A DNA stretch of 56,469 nt from Acetobacteraceae bacterium (GCA_024280945.1 JAMXLO010000131.1:1-56469); one strand, 5' to 3'; positions 16,499 to 25,901 are shown, counted from the first letter of the stretch. The notes: generated by a model not told the origin, from the sequence alone. Made by a program: numbers and translations.

Positions 16499-17278
16499 AT
16501 GCCGAACAAACTCAGGGCACGACTTGCGGCAGGTAAGGCCTGCGTCAACGGCTGGCTGGCGATCCCCTCGGGCTTTTCCGCCGAGGTGATGGCGCAGTGT
16601 GGCTGGGACAGCGTGACCGTGGACATGCAGCACGGGGTGCAGGACTACTCGACGATGGTGCAATGCTTCCAGTCAATGACCGCACACCCGGTCACGCCTC
16701 TGGTTCGTGTGCCTTGGAATGAGCCGGGCATCATCGGCAAGGCGCTGGATGGTGGCGCCTGGGGCATCATCTGCCCGATGGTGAATAATAAAGCCGAAGC
16801 GCAGGCACTTGCCTCCGCGTGTCTGTATCCGCCTACCGGCAAACGTAGCAACGGGCCGATCCGCGCCGCAATGTACGGCGAGGCCAGCAACTACCAGAAG
16901 ATCGCCAACGACGAAGTGCTGGTGATCCCGATGATCGAGACGCAAGAGGGCATCGACAATATTGACGAAATCCTGTCGGTGCCGGGCATCAGTGGCATTT
17001 ACATCGGCCCATCCGACATGGGCCTCTCACTTGGCCTGATTCCGACACTGGACCGCGAGGAGCCGCTTATCCTCGGCATCTACGAAAAGCTGCTGGCAAG
17101 CTGCAAGAAGCATGGCAAGTTCGCCGGACTGCACAATGGAACTGCGGCATACGCAGCGCGCATGATTGGGATGGGCTTCCGCTTCGTGACCATCGCCAAC
17201 GATAGTGGCCTGATGGCCCGGGCTGCCCGCGAGGCCGTTTCGGCGACCCGCAAGGCGGCGGGAGACGTCGCGGCCTGA
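16499..17278 (+). CDS. HpcH/HpaI family class II aldolase
   Basis: This family splits 2-keto-3-deoxy acids to pyruvate plus an aldehyde, using a divalent metal. The product is 259 residues from the ATG at 16499, which has GGGG 9 bases upstream; an ATG at 16490 directly abuts that motif. Seen are DSVTVDMQHGVQDY with the catalytic His, the metal ligands in PMIETQEGIDNIDEI (Glu) and YIGPSDMGLSLG (Asp), and PPTGKRSNGP. The substrate is unknown; family members act on 4-hydroxy-2-oxoheptanedioate, 2-keto-3-deoxy-L-rhamnonate and related acids. A rhamnonate role would be attractive near rml genes, but no other rhamnose-catabolic gene is here. Confidence 0.88.
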   Translation: MPNKLRARLAAGKACVNGWLAIPSGFSAEVMAQCGWDSVTVDMQHGVQDYSTMVQCFQSMTAHPVTPLVRVPWNEPGIIGKALDGGAWGIICPMVNNKAEAQALASACLYPPTGKRSNGPIRAAMYGEASNYQKIANDEVLVIPMIETQEGIDNIDEILSVPGISGIYIGPSDMGLSLGLIPTLDREEPLILGIYEKLLASCKKHGKFAGLHNGTAAYAARMIGMGFRFVTIANDSGLMARAAREAVSATRKAAGDVAA

Positions 17279-17305
17279 ACAGAGGTCGATTAGCTCTTTC
17301 CATTC

Positions 17306-17338
17306 GGTGAACCAGCCAAGAAACCAGGCTGGTTCACC
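17306..17338. terminator. perfect 12-bp stem hairpin between convergent genes
   Basis: GGTGAACCAGCC (17306-17317) pairs perfectly with GGCTGGTTCACC (17327-17338) across a 9-base loop. It lies between the aldolase (plus) and the 2OG oxygenase (minus), where a bidirectional terminator is expected. There is no clear U-tract on either side. Confidence 0.65.
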
Positions 17339-17447
17339 ACTCGGACGTATGATGGATGGTCCGAGGCGCGCGTGTCGCGACACGTCGTAATCGGTAGCCG
17401 GATCAGAGACTTGTTGCCCTCGGAGGCTCCGGGCCCTGCAAAGACGG

Positions 17448-18353
17448 CTAGCTGTGTGGATTGGCTGTCCCGACGGAAGTCGGCTGCAATGCAGCGGAGC
17501 GAGCATCGGCATTGGGGCGGTAGACGTGTCGGTTGCCCACCGATCGACCAATTATCCGCGCGGCGACCGACCGCAAACAGAACTGTGCATCGAACAGCAG
17601 TCCACGGACGGGCTCATCGGGCCAAGATCTGAATCGCGTCAACCTAACGCGCGCTTCGGGATTCGGGGGTTCATAAAAGTACGTGGTCACGCTGGCGCGA
17701 GGGTTGGGTCCGAGGATCGGCGTGATCGCGTGCCATGATCGCTCGGTCGTTTCCATTATTACTAGCCTGTTCGACTTGAAGGGCACCCTTGACATCGGCG
17801 CCTTCTGGTCCGGCCGCCAAAGTTCAAGCGTACCCTCATAGTCCGGCTGCCAGGATGGCGAGAAATAGTAGAGCAAAACCACCGCCCGCCGCCGTTTGCG
17901 GGCCTGGTCGTGCGAATTGTCGAGATGGGGACACATAAAATCACCCGGTAGCATGACGGTGATGCCACCGTTATAGAGGGTGGGGTCTGCTTCCAGCGAT
18001 CGCACCCCCATTATCTTCGCGACCACGTCCGCAACCTTCTGCTGAGAAAATGCAAGGACGATGTCGGAGATATTTGTATTCAGACTTCCAATGTTGGCGC
18101 TGACGTACTTCCTTTCCCTCAAATCGGCCCGCCGAACCATGTCTCCCAATCTCGGGAGCTGGCTATACGCTGCCTCCATGACATCAGCGGGAAACACGTC
18201 ATCGACAACGCAATAGCGAATCCGTTCGGCAGCCTCCACGCCGAAATCCGACTTCAGCCTAGCGGCCTCGGCCGATAGGCGGGTTATCAGCGCTTGGGCA
18301 AGCGGTAAAGCCCGTTGCAAGTCATTGTCTGCTCGCACAGTGGTCGTCGCCAT
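17448..18353 (-). CDS. 2-oxoglutarate/Fe(II)-dependent oxygenase
   Basis: This protein probably hydroxylates a small molecule, sugar or peptide. The 301-residue product carries the facial triad His143-x-Asp145 in MCPHLDNSH and His208 in RSWHAITP, with Arg219 in PRASVTTYFY placed to bind 2-oxoglutarate. The jelly-roll core spans about 125-230, with an N-terminal helical region and a C-terminal tail of unknown role. It resembles the prolyl-4-hydroxylase-like 2OG-FeII_Oxy group seen beside glycan genes. It is on the opposite strand to the main glycan block, and the substrate is not predictable. Confidence 0.82.
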   Translation of the reverse strand: MATTTVRADNDLQRALPLAQALITRLSAEAARLKSDFGVEAAERIRYCVVDDVFPADVMEAAYSQLPRLGDMVRRADLRERKYVSANIGSLNTNISDIVLAFSQQKVADVVAKIMGVRSLEADPTLYNGGITVMLPGDFMCPHLDNSHDQARKRRRAVVLLYYFSPSWQPDYEGTLELWRPDQKAPMSRVPFKSNRLVIMETTERSWHAITPILGPNPRASVTTYFYEPPNPEARVRLTRFRSWPDEPVRGLLFDAQFCLRSVAARIIGRSVGNRHVYRPNADARSAALQPTSVGTANPHS

Positions 18354-18650
18354 CGAAATTCGATTCCCGTTTGGTTGTTTCAGCGTCGCCGCACGCGGAA
18401 GCGCCGCATGAGCAACCGACCCGATTCAGACCCCGCCAACGTTTCTGACGCAGACGGGGCTCTGCCTCGATAAGGAGAGAAAGTCCTAGATTGCCGATCC
18501 CTTGTCTTGTCGGAGCATCATGATCCGAAGGAGTTTTCCGACGCAATTATCCGATGAAATCTTCATTGTAACACTTTTGGACAGGAGGGGACTTGTTTCG
18601 GCAATAGACCTCAGCGACCCTCAGCCTCCGAGTAAACGGGAGCGCCAGGA

Positions 18651-19346
18651 TCAAAACGCCCGCATGGGTCTGATCATGACGTCGGTCACCTCGGCCGTGT
18701 GTGGCAGTCGCAGCAGGTGAAGGACGATCTCCGCAACATCGAGCGGCTGAATCAGGCACTCCGGCCGATATGCCCGTCCTTCCATGGCAAAAATCTCGCG
18801 CTGCCTGCTTCCGGCCGTACGCCCAAGATAGACAGACGAAACTCGGACGCCGTGCCGGTTCACCTCTTCTCGGAGGCTGTCGGCGATCGCCTTCAAGGCG
18901 TGTTTGGTTGCAGCATACTGTCCGACCTCTGCGGCGGCACGAAGCGCCTGGCTCGAATTGATGAAGACGATCTGCCCCTTGCTCTGCAGAAGATGCGGCA
19001 GCAAAGCGCGCAGCAATGCGTAAGGCCCAGTGACATTCGCTTCCAGCTGCGCGCGCAGCACCTCCGGCTCCCCCGACCGATGGTAGGTGCCGACGGCCAG
19101 CACCAAGGCATCCAGACACTTCGAACCCTTAAGTCCCTCGGCAAGCCGTTCGACCGCAGCCAGGTCCGTGAGGTCGACCGGGACAAACGCCGGCGTGTGC
19201 CGCGGCATCGGCGCAGCGATTTCAGGCATTTTCTCTGGGTGTCGGCCGAGGAGCAGCAGCTGAGCGCCCTCTTGGACTAGCCGGGTGGCGATCGCATGAC
19301 CGATATCCCCCGAGGCACCCGCTACAAGAACCCGCTTGTCCCGCAT
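18651..19346 (-). CDS. short-chain dehydrogenase/reductase
   Basis: This classical SDR has 231 residues from the ATG at 19346; a TTG at 19388 adds an atypical N-terminus and is rejected. Features are VLVAGASGDIGHAIA (6-20), VTG within the ANVTGPY segment, the catalytic Ser in INSSQA (130-133) and Tyr144-x-x-x-Lys148 in GQYAATKHAL. All catalytic residues are present, so it should be active with NAD(P). It is divergent from the epimerase at 19553 and may share a 206-base regulatory region with it. The substrate is unknown, possibly a nucleotide sugar or lipid. Confidence 0.88.
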   Translation of the reverse strand: MRDKRVLVAGASGDIGHAIATRLVQEGAQLLLLGRHPEKMPEIAAPMPRHTPAFVPVDLTDLAAVERLAEGLKGSKCLDALVLAVGTYHRSGEPEVLRAQLEANVTGPYALLRALLPHLLQSKGQIVFINSSQALRAAAEVGQYAATKHALKAIADSLREEVNRHGVRVSSVYLGRTAGSRQREIFAMEGRAYRPECLIQPLDVAEIVLHLLRLPHTAEVTDVMIRPMRAF

Positions 19347-19552
19347 CCGCCAAAAGCCTGTCCACGTTGTTCGAATATGAATGCCCAATCCATCTGGCTG
19401 CCGCGATACGCCGTTGGTCTAGCTTCACCGCATGATCTGCCCAAATTGGCATCGTTACCCCACCCCTTCGCCCCGATAAGTTGCAAAGCCGCTAGGCCCA
19501 TTGCGCGCTCAACGCGTCCTTGACGCCTCGTATGCAAGATATGGAGCTGTAG

Positions 19553-20605
19553 ATGAGGGTTCTTGTTACCGGTCATTGTGGCTACATCGGCACTGTCATG
19601 GTGCCATTGCTCTTGCGTGAGGGGCATGAGCTGGTCGGCGTGGACAGCGACTTGTACGAGGGCTGCACCTACCCGGGAGGGGGTTCCATCACTGCGATCC
19701 CGACCATTCGCAAGGATCTGCGGGACCTCATGCCGCGGGATTTGCGTGGCTTTGACGCCTGCATCCATCTCGCTGCGTTGTCGAACGACCCGCTAAGCGC
19801 TCTCAATCCAGAGGTTACCTACGCGATCAACCATCGAGCCAGTGTCCAGTTGGCCTCGCTCTGCAAGGAGGCTGGGGTTCGGCGCTTTCTTTATGCCTCG
19901 TCCTGCAGCAACTACGGCGCTGCCGGCGATAGCATTGTCGATGAGCGGGCCGCGCTGAACCCGGTCACGGCCTATGGGGAATCGAAAGTCTGGTCAGAGC
20001 GGGACATATCACCTCTTGCAGGCGACGACTTCTGGCCGACATTCATGCGCCCGGCGACGGCATACGGGGTCTCGCCCCGGCTACGACTCGACATCGTCCT
20101 GAACAACCTGGTGGCAGCAGCGGTCACAACCGGACGGATCCATCTTCAGTCCGATGGGACCCCATGGCGTCCTATCGTCCACATCGAGGACATTTCCCGT
20201 GCCTTCGCTGCGGTTCTTCTGGCTAAACCCGAGGATGTTGCCAATCGGGCGTTCAATGTCGGTCGGAGCGACCAAAACTATCGCATCATCGATATCGCTG
20301 AAGCTGTCGCCGGAGCAGTACCCGGCTCTCGCATAGAGGTCGCTCCGGAAGCCGGCCCGGATAAGCGCTCCTATCGGGTGAGTTTCGATCGGATTGCTCG
20401 CGTCGTCCCGGCGTTCCAGCCAACCTGGGACGTTAAAAAGGGTGCACGCCAACTCTATGAATCTTTCATTGCCAGCGGACTGACCCTGGATGACTTCAAA
20501 GGTCCCCGGTATCAGCGCACCAGCACTGTACTTCAGCTGCTGGCCAAGGGGAGCGTCACCGCTCAGCTGCAACGCAACTCCGCGCTGCCAACTGCTGCAG
20601 AGTAA
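19553..20605 (+). CDS. NAD-dependent epimerase/dehydratase (extended SDR)
   Basis: This nucleotide-sugar-type enzyme has 350 residues. GHCGYIG (7-13) binds NAD; the catalytic set is SSCSNYG (116-122), with Ser or Cys in the usual Ser/Thr place, and Tyr141-x-x-x-Lys145 in TAYGESK. The motif [20 protein letters not shown] is typical of the family that includes sugar 4-epimerases and reductases. It opens the glycan block and is followed after 28 bases by the DUF4910 gene. It likely makes or changes an activated sugar for the exopolysaccharide. The exact reaction is unknown. Confidence 0.9.
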   Translation: MRVLVTGHCGYIGTVMVPLLLREGHELVGVDSDLYEGCTYPGGGSITAIPTIRKDLRDLMPRDLRGFDACIHLAALSNDPLSALNPEVTYAINHRASVQLASLCKEAGVRRFLYASSCSNYGAAGDSIVDERAALNPVTAYGESKVWSERDISPLAGDDFWPTFMRPATAYGVSPRLRLDIVLNNLVAAAVTTGRIHLQSDGTPWRPIVHIEDISRAFAAVLLAKPEDVANRAFNVGRSDQNYRIIDIAEAVAGAVPGSRIEVAPEAGPDKRSYRVSFDRIARVVPAFQPTWDVKKGARQLYESFIASGLTLDDFKGPRYQRTSTVLQLLAKGSVTAQLQRNSALPTAAE

Positions 20606-20633
20606 GTGGTGATAACGGCAGTACCGCGGGAGC

Positions 20634-22007
20634 TTGCACGGGATTTCCAAGTCTGTGATTCAACGCCTTGACAGTCCAACGATTGGCGAGGAGATCTTCT
20701 CCCTCGCAAGTAATATTTTCCCGATCTGCCGCAGCATTACCGGCAACGGGGTGCGTGAAACACTCCGTTGTCTCCGCCAACACATCGATCTCACAGTCCA
20801 CGAAGTGCCATCCGGCACAGATGCATTCGATTGGTCGGTCCCGCAAGAGTGGAATATCCGCGACGCCTTTATCAAGGATTCCGCAGGGAACCGGGTCATC
20901 GATTTTCGTAGCTGCAATCTGCATGTGGTAAGCTACAGCACGCCGGTGCGGGGTTGGCTTCCCTTATCTGAATTGAAGCAGCATATCCACACTCTGCCGG
21001 AACAGCCTGACCTGATCCCGTATCGTACTTCATATTATCGGCCCGACTGGGGTTTCTGCATGACGCATAATCAGTTGCAGAGCCTTAAGGACGAGGCATA
21101 TGAGGTACTGATCGATTCGTCGCTCGAAGACGGAAGCCTGACATACGGCGAATACCTCCACCGTGGTGCCACAGATCTTGAGGTGCTGCTGTCGACCCAC
21201 ATTTGCCACCCCTCGATGGCCAACGACAACTGCTCGGGAGTTTCCCTGCTGACTCTGTTGGCCAAGCGACTCGCCGGCGTAAAAACGCGCTACAGCTATC
21301 GCTTTCTTTTCATTCCCGGCACTATAGGCGCTATCGTATGGCTATCGCGCAATGAAAGTGTCGTCTCGCGCATAAGGCACGGCTTGGTCGTAACAGGCGT
21401 CGGCGACGGTGGCGACCCTACCTACAAAAAGAGCCGGCGCGGATGCAGCGAAATCGATGCGGCAATGGCTCATGTTCTGCGCCACATTGCTCCAGCGGGA
21501 GAGGTACTCGACTTTTCTCCTTATGGCTACGACGAGCGTCAGTACTGCTCGCCAGGCTTCAATCTACCAGTCGGGCGGCTTCAGCGCAGCCAGTTTGCCA
21601 CGTTCCCCGAATACCATACGTCGGGTGATGACCTTGATTTTATTCATCCTCAGCATCTGGCACAGTCCTATCGACTGATCACCAGCGCGTTAGATGTCAT
21701 CGAGAACAACCTGCGTATGGTGAACCTCCTGCCAAGATGCGAACCGCAGCTCGGGCGCCGCGGCCTCTATGGGTCCTTGGGTGGCGAAGCCAGCCATGCA
21801 AGCCAAATCATGGCGTATCTCTGGGTGCTGAACTATTCGGATGGAGAACACTCACTCCTTGATATCGCCAATCGTGCCGACCTCCCCTTCGCGACTATTC
21901 GTGCGGCCGCGGGCCGGTTATCCGCGGCCGGCCTGTTGTTGCAAGCCACTGACCAAAAGGATGATGCAGACAGGGCAGGCAACATGACGACTGCGTCTAA
22001 AGGATAG
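20634..22007 (+). CDS. DUF4910 aminopeptidase-like protein (M28-like) with winged-helix C-terminus
   Basis: The 457-residue product matches the DUF4910/DUF2172 layout: an N-terminal IFPICRSITGNGVRETLR segment, an inserted PA-like region and a metallopeptidase-like core. Metal-ligand-like residues are STHICHPSMANDNCSG, DERQYCSPG and PEYHTSGDDLDF. From about 385 a winged helix follows (YSDGEHSLLDIANRADLPFATI). No signal peptide is seen, so it should act in the cytosol. Such genes occur in surface-glycan clusters, where the substrate is unknown. The GTIGAIVWLSRNE segment replaces the catalytic-Glu region of M28 peptidases (usually PEEIG or similar), so activity is uncertain. The first codon is TTG, and a GTG at 20655 is an alternative. 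By eye it is more AT-rich than flanking genes. Confidence 0.75.
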   Translation: MHGISKSVIQRLDSPTIGEEIFSLASNIFPICRSITGNGVRETLRCLRQHIDLTVHEVPSGTDAFDWSVPQEWNIRDAFIKDSAGNRVIDFRSCNLHVVSYSTPVRGWLPLSELKQHIHTLPEQPDLIPYRTSYYRPDWGFCMTHNQLQSLKDEAYEVLIDSSLEDGSLTYGEYLHRGATDLEVLLSTHICHPSMANDNCSGVSLLTLLAKRLAGVKTRYSYRFLFIPGTIGAIVWLSRNESVVSRIRHGLVVTGVGDGGDPTYKKSRRGCSEIDAAMAHVLRHIAPAGEVLDFSPYGYDERQYCSPGFNLPVGRLQRSQFATFPEYHTSGDDLDFIHPQHLAQSYRLITSALDVIENNLRMVNLLPRCEPQLGRRGLYGSLGGEASHASQIMAYLWVLNYSDGEHSLLDIANRADLPFATIRAAAGRLSAAGLLLQATDQKDDADRAGNMTTASKG

Positions 22008-22013
22008 CTATCC
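22002..22013. repeat. 12-bp palindrome GGATAGCTATCC, copy 2
   Basis: This copy is identical to 10326-10337 and overlaps the stop codon of the DUF4910 gene. It is followed by a 104-base gap before the glycosyltransferase gene. Confidence 0.35.
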
Positions 22014-22117
22014 ATTTGACTAATACCCTAGAGGGCTGAACGCCAGAAGCGTAGCCCATAGATTAGACTGAACGAGTGCAGTGGATTTGGCGTTACTTCG
22101 TTTGCTGTTCGTGATAT

Positions 22118-23482
22118 ATGCACATGACGCTGGCGGCCGTTGTCACCAGGTTGGATTTCATTGCTGGCTATGATCAGGCCCCCCTCAAGAAAGTCTGGAC
22201 AATGACGGCGACGCATCCGGCTCCGCAAAGCTGGGCGGTCCCTGGCAGCATCAAGAAAAAGCTTGCGGCCTGCTATCTCTCAAGTGTGCGCAGATTCTGC
22301 GATCGCCAGATTGGTGCACGTTGCGGACAGCGGCGGTTCGATCGCGTCGTGGTGGTGGCTGCGCTCGGGCGGCAGACCGGGATAGCGACCGGAGCCATCC
22401 TGCAGCATGACCTACTGCGACGCCTAGGCATCGACACCGAGTTGATAGACGCGGCGGGTAGCCTGCGAAATCCGTTTTTGCGCGCGCCGCACAGGCCAGG
22501 GACGGCGTACATCGTTCATGCCGGCGGTCCGGAGACTGCCACGCTCCTGGCGGCAGTGATCTCCGAAGCTGCAGATGCCTATCGGATCGCTTATTGGGCC
22601 TGGGAACTGCCAGATCCTCCTCTCGAATGGGCAGGGTGCGAGCGGCATATCGACGAAATTTGGACCCCCAGCAATTTCGCAAAGCGAAGCCTGGCGAAAT
22701 TGTTCACGTGCCCGATCCATGTTGTGCCGCATGTTGTGGTACCGCAACCGATGCGAATGCGTGACATGCGCGGCCCCTTTACCGTGCTGGCAATGGCGGA
22801 CAGCAGATCCAGTCTCTCGCGAAAAAACCCCGAAGCAGCGCTCCTCGCTTTCGATGCTGCATTCGGTTCATCGTCGAATGCCCGGCTGCTCTTGAAGCTG
22901 CACGGTCGTCCCACCGAGATACAGAAGTTCCAAAGTTCGCGGAAGCAATTACTACAGAAAAGTAATACGCAGGTTATTCACGGTTATCTCGACAGCGCCT
23001 CGATGTATGACTTGTACCGCGAGACGGACGTCTTCTTGTCGATGCATCGAGCAGAGGGATTCGGATTGCCGATGCTTGAAGCAATGGCGCATGGCATTCC
23101 TGTTGTTGCCACCGGGTGGTCAGGGAACATGGATTTCATGAATTCGGATAACAGCCGGGCTGTGCATTACAAGCTCGTCCCAGTCGGCGACGAAGCCGGA
23201 GTTTACTCCGGCAGCAGGTGGGCGGAGCCCGATATTGCCGACGCGGCCAATGCTCTGCGCCAGCTCTACTGCGATGAAGCGCGGTATCGGCACATGGCGC
23301 TGATGGCGCACCGTCAGGTCCTCGCGGCCACTTCTCGGTTTCCGTTCAGTGGTCCCGCTGCCGGTGAGACAAGCGAGAGGCCGGGCACCTCAGCACTCGG
23401 TCCGGCGATGGCCGCTTTATCCGCACACCCGTCCGTCAACCCACCAAGGGAACGGCACTTTGGTCTTGGGAGCCAGGAGTAA
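22118..23482 (+). CDS. GT4-type glycosyltransferase
   Basis: This 454-residue glycosyltransferase has the GT-B fold. The donor-binding C-terminal half contains TVLAMADSRSSLSRKNPEAALLAF, then a SMHRAEGFGLPMLEAMAHGIPVVATGWSG block with the E-x7-E motif. The N-terminal half binds the acceptor and is less conserved. It probably adds one sugar to the lipid-linked repeat unit at the inner face of the membrane. Its TAA overlaps the ATG of the autokinase gene (TAATG), so the two are translated together. Confidence 0.88.
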   Translation: MHMTLAAVVTRLDFIAGYDQAPLKKVWTMTATHPAPQSWAVPGSIKKKLAACYLSSVRRFCDRQIGARCGQRRFDRVVVVAALGRQTGIATGAILQHDLLRRLGIDTELIDAAGSLRNPFLRAPHRPGTAYIVHAGGPETATLLAAVISEAADAYRIAYWAWELPDPPLEWAGCERHIDEIWTPSNFAKRSLAKLFTCPIHVVPHVVVPQPMRMRDMRGPFTVLAMADSRSSLSRKNPEAALLAFDAAFGSSSNARLLLKLHGRPTEIQKFQSSRKQLLQKSNTQVIHGYLDSASMYDLYRETDVFLSMHRAEGFGLPMLEAMAHGIPVVATGWSGNMDFMNSDNSRAVHYKLVPVGDEAGVYSGSRWAEPDIADAANALRQLYCDEARYRHMALMAHRQVLAATSRFPFSGPAAGETSERPGTSALGPAMAALSAHPSVNPPRERHFGLGSQE

Positions 23483-25737
23483 TGGAAGGTCGCACTGATC
23501 GGCCGGCTTTGTCGCTGAGCGGACCTCGCTATCCAGGCGCGCCCGATCCGGCCAGCCGCCTGGAACCGCTTGGAGTTCCGTTCGCGAAGTTCGGGGCTAT
23601 CCTCAGCCGTCAGTGGTGGGTCGTACTGACAACTGTCCTGGTCATCGCCGGCGGAACGGCGGGCATTATTACCTCGATGCCGAAGCAGTACACGGCCGAT
23701 GCGGCGATACTCATCGAACCTCGCAGGACTCAGGTCAGCGACCTGCAGGCGATTTCCGCTGACCCGGGCGAAGTGTCCAGTCTCATACGGACCCAGATCG
23801 ATATTCTGCGTTCGCCAGCACTGCTGGCCGGTGTCGTTACGGCGTTACACCTTGATAGCGATCCGGATTTCGTTGAGCCAGGCAATGACCTTCTCACAAA
23901 AATCATAGGGCAGATCCATCGCCTATTGTCACCCATATCCAACGACACAGAGCTCAGTCCGCAGCAGAAAGTCATGTTGGCCGCGACGGTACTCTCAGGG
24001 AAGATCACCTTTGCCAACGAGCTCAAGTCCAGCGTCTTGCGCGTCATGGTGACCACGAAGCACGCAGCGCTGAGTGCGGCGGTGGCCAATGAACTTGCCG
24101 GACAATTTCTCGAGTTCAAGCGGCGAGAGAAGTTCCAGGCTATGCAGCGCGCCCACGACTGGTTCCAGGAGCAACTGGGGGGATTGGCCAACCAGGCTCG
24201 CGAGGCGGAAGCCGCACTTGAGAGCTATCGGACGCAACACGGCCTGATCGATCTTCCAGACGATGGGACGAGTGGGGCTTCACGCACCACGTCCGTCGTA
24301 CGGCAGCAATTGAGTGAAGTGACGAGCCAGCTCGCGCAGGTATCGCGTGAACGGGCTCAGAAGGAAGCGAAGCTCAGCCAGGCGCGAGCCGTCGTTAACG
24401 GGAAGCAAGTAGGTCACGTCGGCACCTTGCCCGAAGTCTTAATGTCGCAAGGCGTCCTGCAGTTGCTCAGCCAAGAAACCACCGTTGCGGCCAAAGAAGC
24501 GCAGCTTGCCGCGAGCGAAGGTGCCGGCAACCCTGAGTTGATAGCAGTTCGAGCACAACTCAGCCGGATACAAGCTCGCCTGGCGCAGGAAATGTCCAAC
24601 ATCGTCCAAAGCCTCAGCAATGAAGTGCAGACCGCACGGGCGCAAGAGGAGATATTGCAGCGCCGGGTGCAGCAACTGCGCGAAGCCGTCGGCAGCGAAA
24701 ACGTCGCGGAAGTTGGACTTCAAGGACTGCGGGCGAAGGTGCGCGCAACGCGCAGCATCTACGACAGCTTCCTTACCCGCGCCACTCAATTGGCCAATGT
24801 TTCGGGAATACAGGAACCCGATGCGTCTCTTGTGTCGCGCGCCGATGTCCCGCTTGGCCCCTCGGCTCCTAAGCCGCTGCGCTTCATCGCCGTCGCCACG
24901 CTGCTATCGACGGTCCTCGGGGTCGGACTGGCCTGCTTCATCGAGCGGCTGCGTCGCGGGTTCGGTACTCCTGAGCAGATTGAGGCGCATCTCGGCATAC
25001 CCTGCATTGGAATGTTGCCCAGTGCTCCTGCCAGAGCGCGCATGCCTGGTGCGTCCGGACGTCGCGCGCTCAAGTTTGCCGCGTCGCTCGATAAGTTGCG
25101 TGGCCACCTGCTCGCGCAGGGCGATCATCGACCGAAGGTCGTGATGATCTCATCGGCGCTTCCAGAGGAAGGCAAGTCGGTGATGGCAGCCAGCTTCGCG
25201 GCCAACGCCGCCGCCGCCGGGTGGCGCGTTCTGCTGATCGAGTGCGATTTTCGCCGTCCGTCTATTGCGAAGCTATTCAAACTGAGAGCAGGCCCTGGTC
25301 TCAGCGAAATACTCGCGGGCGGTATGCTGGGAAATGCCGAAACAACGCTTCACGAAGTCTCTGAGCGGCTTCACCTAATTCGGGCGGGCAGGGCGAAGGG
25401 CGACCCGCAGGAACTGCTGGCGTCTGCCCGGATGAACCAGTTGCTGACAACCGTGCGCGCCAGGTATGACTTGATCCTGCTCGATACTCCCCCGGTGATT
25501 CCTGTGCCGGACCCGCTCGTGCTGGCACGCTACGTCGATGCGACGATCCTGGTGGTGCGTTGGGAGAAGACGCAGCGCGCCGTGGTCCAGGACGCTGTTA
25601 GAGCCATTGCCGCGAATCAGGTCGGATCGCTGGATGCAGTACTTTCGCGAGCCGATCTGCGCCGGGCTGCGCAATCGAGCGGACGACCGGCGACCTTGTA
25701 TGATTACAGCGCCACCTACCGTATTGCCCGAACGTAG
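23482..25737 (+). CDS. polysaccharide co-polymerase with cytoplasmic tyrosine autokinase (Wzc-type)
   Basis: This inner-membrane protein controls chain length and export of exopolysaccharide. The 751-residue product has a Wzz-like N-terminal domain with a first membrane segment near 50-68, a long periplasmic coiled-coil region (about 170-420), a second membrane segment near 465-485 and a cytosolic BY-kinase domain. Kinase motifs are Walker A SSALPEEGKSVMAASFA (about 555-573), the CDFRRP Walker A' and LILLDTPP Walker B near 660. The C-terminus LYDYSATYRIART has Tyr740, Tyr742 and Tyr746, a short tyrosine cluster for autophosphorylation. Kinase and co-polymerase are fused, as in proteobacteria. 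Confidence 0.93.
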   Translation: MEGRTDRPALSLSGPRYPGAPDPASRLEPLGVPFAKFGAILSRQWWVVLTTVLVIAGGTAGIITSMPKQYTADAAILIEPRRTQVSDLQAISADPGEVSSLIRTQIDILRSPALLAGVVTALHLDSDPDFVEPGNDLLTKIIGQIHRLLSPISNDTELSPQQKVMLAATVLSGKITFANELKSSVLRVMVTTKHAALSAAVANELAGQFLEFKRREKFQAMQRAHDWFQEQLGGLANQAREAEAALESYRTQHGLIDLPDDGTSGASRTTSVVRQQLSEVTSQLAQVSRERAQKEAKLSQARAVVNGKQVGHVGTLPEVLMSQGVLQLLSQETTVAAKEAQLAASEGAGNPELIAVRAQLSRIQARLAQEMSNIVQSLSNEVQTARAQEEILQRRVQQLREAVGSENVAEVGLQGLRAKVRATRSIYDSFLTRATQLANVSGIQEPDASLVSRADVPLGPSAPKPLRFIAVATLLSTVLGVGLACFIERLRRGFGTPEQIEAHLGIPCIGMLPSAPARARMPGASGRRALKFAASLDKLRGHLLAQGDHRPKVVMISSALPEEGKSVMAASFAANAAAAGWRVLLIECDFRRPSIAKLFKLRAGPGLSEILAGGMLGNAETTLHEVSERLHLIRAGRAKGDPQELLASARMNQLLTTVRARYDLILLDTPPVIPVPDPLVLARYVDATILVVRWEKTQRAVVQDAVRAIAANQVGSLDAVLSRADLRRAAQSSGRPATLYDYSATYRIART

Positions 25738-25832
25738 CGTGGGACCTGAATCACCCGTCAGAGGCGGCAACAGACCGGAGCAGGATTGCACGCCACATCC
25801 GACTTTAGCAGTTCGATGGTCATTTGTTCGAA

Positions 25833-25857
25833 GCTGGCGTCCTGCATGGACGCCAGC
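25833..25857. terminator. perfect 10-bp stem hairpin after the autokinase gene
   Basis: GCTGGCGTCC (25833-25842) pairs with GGACGCCAGC (25848-25857) across the loop TGCAT. It lies in the 164-base gap between the autokinase and the next glycosyltransferase. Without a T-tract it may attenuate or process the transcript rather than stop it fully. Confidence 0.5.
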
Positions 25858-25901
25858 CGGCGAGGCGAAACACCGCGAGATAGTGTGAGCATGTCAGTTC
25901 G

